Below, piece after piece: positions 6,401 through 9,904 of a stretch of 9,904 nucleotides of DNA (position 1 is the first letter of the stretch; every line of letters starts with the position of its first letter). Both the position numbers and the translations under genes were made by a program. The DNA is from Sphingomonas sp. (GTDB taxonomy: Bacteria; Pseudomonadota; Alphaproteobacteria; Sphingomonadales; Sphingomonadaceae): positions 1 through 9,904 of the forward strand of contig JASLBO010000224.1 of the NCBI GenBank assembly GCA_030146605.1. The letters are read 5' to 3'. Below the pieces are notes generated by a model. That model was not told where the DNA came from and made no database searches. It was given only the letters and a program-made list of their open reading frames with translations.

Positions 6401-6732
6401 TCAGCACCGATCTGAAGATGGGCATTCTGACGCTGGGTCACAGCTTCCGCTACCTCAGCCGCATGTACATCAACACCTGGGAGGACTATAACGGCGTCAA
6501 CGGCGAGCCGGCCCAGAACCCCGATTATGCTGAGATCGCTCAGTATCCGTCGGTCACCTACCACGACATCCGCTTCGACCTCGAAGTGAACGACGCGTTC
6601 AACTTCTACGGTGGCGTGACCAACGTGGGCGACACCAAGCCTCCCTATGGCCTCACGGGCATCGGCGCTGGTTCGGGCATCTACGACAACCGCGGCCGCT
6701 TCTTCTACGTGGGCGCAACCGCGAAGTTCTGA
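3445..6732 (+). CDS. TonB-dependent outer-membrane receptor
   Basis: A 1095-residue receptor that imports a substrate across the outer membrane using TonB-ExbBD energy. Residues 1-25 form a signal peptide (positive MKTSR, a hydrophobic core, cleavage after AQA), followed by an acidic linker. A TonB box lies in ATVVVTGSR (about 46-54). The plug domain spans about 60-182 and carries VLNDLPQLRSS, LGTRGVNFLDLRGLG, TLVLINGRRQ and GGNSSIYGSDAIAGVVNFILK. The rest is a 22-stranded-type beta barrel ending in the outer-membrane signal YVGATAKF with terminal Phe. Four close Cys pairs (294/305, 581/608, 788/804, 880/891) probably form loop disulfides. The substrate cannot be told from sequence; such large receptors in sphingomonads often serve carbohydrates or other complex organics rather than siderophores. 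It has its own upstream regulatory region and ends at a strong terminator. Start chosen at 3445 on signal peptide and ribosome-binding site. Confidence 0.93.
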   Translation: MKTSRLLGATALASAAFLFPLVAQAQSSEPIEAAQTDTTQAEDEGATVVVTGSRIRRPNDDSPVPVTTVTGEEIFETGRVSVGDVLNDLPQLRSSLGSQNSTSGLGTRGVNFLDLRGLGRARTLVLINGRRQTSADIINNGNAVDINTLPTDLIDRIDIVTGGNSSIYGSDAIAGVVNFILKDSYDGIQIRGQTGISTYGDAGNQYVSLVAGKNFAEGRGNIAFNAEFAHQNDYYASGRPNLRQNNAFIVVDTDTGASSDSVPDRLYYRDIRSATIGLGGQVGVRYSNAAGAPCGNDAVGSSFTCGFQFLPDGSLTPQTGLRVGLGPNGNYIGGNGTSSREGKLMALSPDLKRYVFNALGHFEISSAFVPFFEAKYVRTDAFGTQSGPFFSQGQTLADGVGGVDGFAGTYDRSYSNGSYNSATAAVNPGALRATTVNREGIRLDNPYLSAAARATLTAQLTAAVNSGVNPNTGAAFAASGLTPAQIAANRDAALAQIAAGTYRFSLRRNWVDLGTRDEQMKRELYRGVIGVRGDLGSDWNYEISANYSEHKESSVITGNVNTQRYLLALDTTRNAAGQIVCRSQVDGRYAGDDVAGNPSQLASDIAACVPLNPFGQGTASQAALNYLVTPTMAEGKSTQFVASGFVSGNLPINLPGGAIGVSLGAEYRKETLSYDLDDLTQAGYAFYNAIPSFTSPAFEVKEVFGEISLPLIKDVTLLQELTVNASGRIADYKGGAGTVYAFSGGATWRPVRDLMFRGSYSKSVRAPYLGDLYSVPGQNFTPAPNDPCSTRNINTGSATREANCNAAGRPAGYDFVYTSSLEILSGGNTNLKEETSKSLTVGGVFQPTFVPGLAISVDYFDITVDDVITSPTPQQVLNACYDAPDLNNQFCALFQRAGANGGPRGEQQFRILEGSLIDSPQNYAQYKARGIDTQIGYNRDLGFGRLSLKGVWTHTIQRDNFTDPSRPAFKNVLVGELGDPEDNFNISTDLKMGILTLGHSFRYLSRMYINTWEDYNGVNGEPAQNPDYAEIAQYPSVTYHDIRFDLEVNDAFNFYGGVTNVGDTKPPYGLTGIGAGSGIYDNRGRFFYVGATAKF

Positions 6733-6752
6733 TCGCGGCACGACCAACTCAG

Positions 6753-6783
6753 AAAGGGCCGGGGTTCATCCCCGGCCCTTTTT
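6753..6783 (+). terminator. Strong Rho-independent terminator after the receptor gene
   Basis: AAAGGGCCGGGG (6753-6764) pairs perfectly with CCCCGGCCCTTT (6770-6781) across a 5-nt TTCAT loop, and the run TTTTT ends at 6783. A 12-bp GC-rich stem with a T-tract starting 20 nt after the receptor stop is a textbook intrinsic terminator. It lies between the receptor and the oxygenase gene, which therefore needs read-through or its own promoter. Confidence 0.92.
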
Positions 6784-6814
6784 CTTTGTCCCACATCCGC
6801 GTTAGACAGGGGTC

Positions 6815-7798
6815 ATGACGGTCAACGCAATCGAGCAGGCGCATTCGCTGGCTTCACGCGGCGAGACGGCTGCGGCAGTCGCGCTGCTCGAGGCGGCGGG
6901 CAACGCCGGGAATTCCCAGGCGTGGATGCAGCTTGCGGTCTGGCGCCTTGCCGGCTCGCTGCTTCCCCGCGATCTGGATGCGGCGCGCGTGGCGCTTCGT
7001 CGCGCGGTCCAGATCGGCCATGTCGACGGCGCGCTCATGGAAGTCGCGTTGCTTGCCAACGGCAACGGCAATGCAGACGCGCCGGACTGGCCCGCGGCGA
7101 TTGCCCTGCTGGACAGGGCCGCCTCCGGCGATCCCGTCGCCGCCGCGCAGCGTGCATTGCTCGGCGAGATGGCGCTCGCCGCGGACGGTTCACCACGCGC
7201 CCTTGGCGAGTGCCGACTGCTCAACCCGGCGCCGCGCATCGTCCATTATCCCGGATTCTTTACGGCGCGCGAATGCGCCCATGTGGCGTCGGTCGGCTCG
7301 GAACTGCTCGAACCCGCGCAGGTGATCGATCCGCGCACCGGCCGCCTTGTCCCGCATCCGATCCGCACGTCGGACGGTGGCGCGATCGGGCCCGCGCGCG
7401 AAGACCTGGTGATCCGCGCGCTGAATCTGCGGATTGCGGCGGCGAGCGGGACGCGAGTGGAGCAAGGCGAGCCGCTCACGGTTCTGCGCTATAGTCCGGG
7501 ACAGGAATATCGGCGCCACCTAGACACGATCGCCGGAGCGGCGAACCAGCGGATCCGGACGGTGCTGATCTACCTCAACCAGGGCTTTCGCGGCGGCGAG
7601 ACCCAGTTTCCGCTGCTGGGGCTCACGATCCAGCCGCGCGGGGGCGATGCGATCATCTTCGACACGGTGCTGGGCGACGATACGCCCGACCCGCGGGCCC
7701 TCCACGCCGGAGCCCCGGTCACCGCCGGCGCCAAGTGGCTCGCCACGCGCTGGATCCGGGCCGCGCCCGTCGATCCCTGGACGATCCGCTCCGCCTAG
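6815..7798 (+). CDS. Helical-repeat (Sel1/TPR-like) protein with prolyl-4-hydroxylase-type 2OG-Fe(II) oxygenase domain
   Basis: A 327-residue cytoplasmic protein with no signal peptide. Residues about 1-125 are alanine-rich paired helices with Sel1/TPR-like spacing (AAAVALLEAAGNAGNSQAWMQLAVWRLAG is one visible unit by residues 20-48). Residues about 140-315 form a P4H-like double-stranded beta helix. It starts at RIVHYPGFFTARECAHV, has the IRTS motif, and ligates iron through His235 and Asp237 (HLD) and His297. Lys307 in GAKW, ten residues after the distal His, binds 2-oxoglutarate. All cofactor residues are present, so it should be active, hydroxylating a peptide, protein or small substrate with O2 and 2-oxoglutarate. 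The substrate is unknown. The start has AGGGG only 2 nt upstream, so initiation may be weak. It lies 82 nt after the receptor gene, behind a terminator, and its stop overlaps the stop of alr on the other strand. Confidence 0.87.
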   Translation: MTVNAIEQAHSLASRGETAAAVALLEAAGNAGNSQAWMQLAVWRLAGSLLPRDLDAARVALRRAVQIGHVDGALMEVALLANGNGNADAPDWPAAIALLDRAASGDPVAAAQRALLGEMALAADGSPRALGECRLLNPAPRIVHYPGFFTARECAHVASVGSELLEPAQVIDPRTGRLVPHPIRTSDGGAIGPAREDLVIRALNLRIAAASGTRVEQGEPLTVLRYSPGQEYRRHLDTIAGAANQRIRTVLIYLNQGFRGGETQFPLLGLTIQPRGGDAIIFDTVLGDDTPDPRALHAGAPVTAGAKWLATRWIRAAPVDPWTIRSA

Positions 7799-8820
7799 CG
7801 CCACATCCGGTCGAACCGCCGGCCGAGCCCGGTCAGCAGCTCATATTGCGACAATCCGCTGAGCGCCGCGGTTTCGGGCAGCGCATAGTCGATCGCCACC
7901 CAATCGCCTTCGCCGAGCCCCGGCGCCGCATCCACGCCGATCGCGGTCAGGTCCATCGATACCCGGCCGATCACCGGCAGCACGGCACCGCCGATGCGCG
8001 CGCTGCCGTTGCCCGAGAAGCAGCGGAGATAGCCGTCGGCATAACCCAAGTTGAGCACCGCCACGTCCATGTCAGCGGGCGCAGTGAAGGTGGCGTTATA
8101 GCCGACGATCTCGCCCGCCCGCACCCGCCGGCGCTGGATCACCTGCGCTTGCGGAGTCGCCACCTGGCGGATCGCCGCATGCTCCGCACGCTGCCGTCCG
8201 CCATATAGAGCGATCCCGGGGCGAGTCAGGTCGAAGGCATAATCCGGGCCCAGCGCGATGCCCGCCGAGTTGGCGAGGCTCATCCGTCTCGCCGAGGTCC
8301 GCCCGCGCAAGGCAGCGAACGCCGTCCGCTGCCGGGCGTTCAGCGGCACATCCTCGTCGGCGCAGGCGAGGTGGCTCATCAGCGTATCGATCGCGAGCCC
8401 GTCGAGCAGCCCGGTGGTCACGTCTTCGACCGAAATGCCCAGCCGGTTCATGCCGGTGTCGACCATCACGTCGCATGCGCCGCCGCCTCCGTCGCGCCAG
8501 CGGCGCACCTGTTCGACGGTGTTGAGCACCGGTCGCGCATGCGCGGGCCGGTCGGCCATGTCCGCCTCGCGTACCCCGTGGAGCACCGACACCGACAGGC
8601 CGAGATCCGCCAGCGCGCGCGCCTCGCTCCACACTGCGACGAAGAAATCGCGGCAACCCGCCTCGGCCAGCCGCCGCGCCACTTCGCGCGCGCCCAGCCC
8701 ATAGCCGTCGGCCTTGACGGCCGCCCCGCACGCCGCGCCGCCGCCCAGATCGCGCAGCAATCGCCAATTGGCGACGAGGGCGTCGCCGTCGAGCCTCAGC
8801 CTCAGGGGGGAATGCGTCAT
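7795..8820 (-). CDS. alr: Alanine racemase (PLP-dependent)
   Basis: A 341-residue fold-type III PLP enzyme that interconverts L- and D-alanine, supplying D-Ala for peptidoglycan or, in catabolic forms, degrading D-Ala. The N-terminal TIM barrel has the PLP lysine Lys36 in AAVKADGYGLG, HLACADE (about 150-156), NSAGI (about 184-188) and the RPGIALYGG phosphate-binding stretch (about 200-208). The C-terminal beta domain carries the second catalytic base Tyr241 in VGYNATF, then LGYADGYLR and the GRVSMDLT block (about 285-292). At 341 residues it is slightly shorter than the usual 355-390, with the N terminus close to the first strand, but no motif is missing. The ATG at 8820 has no good ribosome-binding site. 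It lies 10 nt after the transporter stop, so coupled translation within one transcript is likely. Biosynthetic versus catabolic use cannot be decided here. Confidence 0.94.
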   Translation of the reverse strand: MTHSPLRLRLDGDALVANWRLLRDLGGGAACGAAVKADGYGLGAREVARRLAEAGCRDFFVAVWSEARALADLGLSVSVLHGVREADMADRPAHARPVLNTVEQVRRWRDGGGGACDVMVDTGMNRLGISVEDVTTGLLDGLAIDTLMSHLACADEDVPLNARQRTAFAALRGRTSARRMSLANSAGIALGPDYAFDLTRPGIALYGGRQRAEHAAIRQVATPQAQVIQRRRVRAGEIVGYNATFTAPADMDVAVLNLGYADGYLRCFSGNGSARIGGAVLPVIGRVSMDLTAIGVDAAPGLGEGDWVAIDYALPETAALSGLSQYELLTGLGRRFDRMWR

Positions 8821-8830
8821 GCCCGCGCGG

Positions 8831-9904
8831 TTAGCGTCTGGCGGGCACGCGCGCCACTGTCTCCTTCAGGCCCCAGACCGTGACCGCCAACGCCATCGCC
8901 ACCACCACGAAGGTATACCATAGCCCGGCATAGGGATCGCCGGTCCGTGCGACGACATATTGGCTGATCAGCGGCAGGAATCCGCCGAAATAGCCAGTGC
9001 CGATATGATAGGGGATCGACATCGAGCTGTAGCGGATCCGCGAGGGGAACATCTCCGAAAGCAACGCCGCGACCGGGCCGTAGGTCGCGCCCGAAAGCGC
9101 CATCAGTGCGAGGATCGCCAGCACGATGACCGCGATATTCCCCGCCGGCGGCACGATCGGCTTCAGGTCGTAGCCCGCTGCGGCCAGTGCGGCATCGAGC
9201 CCTGCCGGTCCGGTATCGGCAACCGGCGAGCCGCCGATCGACACGGTCACCGCCGGCGCACGCGTGGTCGTATAGGCGACGCCCTTTTTCGAGAAATAGT
9301 CGAGCAGCTTGCCGCATTCGTCGTCCTGTTTCGCGGCAAAGGGATCATAGCCGCATTGCGGCCCCGATACGATCACCGGGGCGTGCCGCGCCGCCTCGGC
9401 CAGTCCCGGATTGGCCGCGCTGCCGATCACCCAGAACAAGGGGAAAAGCAGCACCAGCGTCAGCGCATAGCCGGTGACGATCGGCACCTTGCGCCCCACC
9501 CGGTCCGAGAGATGACCGAAGAACAGGAAGAAGCCCATGCCGACGATCGCCGATCCACCGGTGATCAGCTGCGCCGCGGTCGGATCGAGCCGCATCGGGC
9601 CGGACAGGAACGACAGCACCGAGAACATCGACGTATACCAGATCACCGTCAGCCCCGCGGCGATCCCGAACAGCGCGACGAACAGCCTCTTGCCGTTGCC
9701 GGGATAAGTGAAGCTTTCGATGAACGGGTTCGCCGCGGTCTCGCCGGCTTCCTTCATCGCCTTGAACACCGGGCTCTCGGAAAGCTTGAGCCGCATCCAC
9801 AGCGAGATGGCGAGCAGCAGGACCGAGAACAGGAACGGCACCCGCCAGCCCCAGCTCTCCCACACGTCGGCGAGGGCGAATTTGGAGAGCAGAACCACCG
9901 CGAG
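8831..9904 (-). CDS. MFS transporter, metabolite:H+ symporter (MHS) type, N-terminal part missing
   Basis: The frame runs off the window edge, and two more codons precede the GTG at 9898, so that GTG is internal. The 357 visible residues cover about six and a half C-terminal membrane segments. Numbered from that GTG, they are VPFLFSVLLLAISLWMRL (20-37), 72-98, 108-128, 138-158, 254-276, 291-316 and 323-344. The WGWRVPFLFS and RLKLSESPVF stretches and the second MFS loop motif GHLSDRVGRK (128-137) place it near the MHS (ProP/KgtP/ShiA-like) branch, which imports organic acids or osmolytes with protons. Between two membrane segments (about 160-252) it has a long polar, probably periplasmic, insertion with Cys182 and Cys195. 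The stop TAA lies 10 nt before alr, so the two probably form one transcript. The substrate is not evident. Confidence 0.88.
   Translation of the reverse strand, partial: LAVVLLSKFALADVWESWGWRVPFLFSVLLLAISLWMRLKLSESPVFKAMKEAGETAANPFIESFTYPGNGKRLFVALFGIAAGLTVIWYTSMFSVLSFLSGPMRLDPTAAQLITGGSAIVGMGFFLFFGHLSDRVGRKVPIVTGYALTLVLLFPLFWVIGSAANPGLAEAARHAPVIVSGPQCGYDPFAAKQDDECGKLLDYFSKKGVAYTTTRAPAVTVSIGGSPVADTGPAGLDAALAAAGYDLKPIVPPAGNIAVIVLAILALMALSGATYGPVAALLSEMFPSRIRYSSMSIPYHIGTGYFGGFLPLISQYVVARTGDPYAGLWYTFVVVAMALAVTVWGLKETVARVPARR

Noticed and set aside
5074..6747. Open 557-codon antisense frame through the receptor gene
   Set aside because: It is a GC-rich shadow of the receptor codons, rich in Arg, Val, Asp and Ala with no recognisable domain, and starts within the terminator-proximal region of the sense gene.
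9896..9898. GTG at 9898 as start of the transporter
   Set aside because: The frame continues to the window edge and the protein would begin inside the transporter fold. The family has about five more membrane segments upstream.

Overview
The window is GC-rich chromosomal DNA of an alphaproteobacterium, most likely a sphingomonad (Sphingomonadales). The pointers are a PhaR-type polyhydroxyalkanoate (PHA) regulator, a very large TonB-dependent receptor with the plug motifs common in sphingomonads and Caulobacter, and a GC-rich intergenic palindromic repeat. The taxon is inferred from gene style; no rRNA marker or tRNA is present.

Layout. 1-151: 3' end of sucC (succinyl-CoA ligase beta subunit). 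152-329: a convergent intergenic region filled by a palindromic repeat unit. 330-1975: phaR (minus strand) divergent from a short PhaC-like alpha/beta hydrolase (plus strand), with only 14 nt between their start codons. 2016-3188: an acetyl-CoA acetyltransferase (phaA type) behind the PhaC-like gene. 3189-3444: a 256-nt regulatory region with an unusual cluster of TTGC/GCAA half-sites. 3445-6732: a 1095-residue TonB-dependent receptor ending at a strong intrinsic terminator. 6815-7798: a protein with an N-terminal helical-repeat region and a C-terminal prolyl-4-hydroxylase-like Fe(II)/2-oxoglutarate oxygenase domain. 7795-8820: alanine racemase on the minus strand, whose stop codon overlaps that of the oxygenase. 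8831-9904: the C-terminal two thirds or so of an MHS-type major facilitator transporter, upstream of alr in the same direction.

How they fit together. PhaR, the PhaC-like protein and the thiolase form a small carbon-storage module. The thiolase condenses acetyl-CoA, the PhaC-like enzyme has the Cys-Asp-His triad of PHA synthases, and PhaR senses polymer and represses. No PhaB reductase, PhaE subunit or phasin is in the window. The receptor and the oxygenase look like an outer-membrane uptake plus cytoplasmic oxygenase pair, but a terminator separates them. The transporter and alr form a separate minus-strand unit.

The most interesting hypothesis is that the TGC-rich site cluster upstream of the receptor, together with a TTGC-N6-GCAA site at the phaR start, places the receptor under PhaR control. 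That would link outer-membrane nutrient import to PHA storage. It is inferred from motif resemblance only. No mobile element, CRISPR array or clear sign of horizontal transfer was seen.
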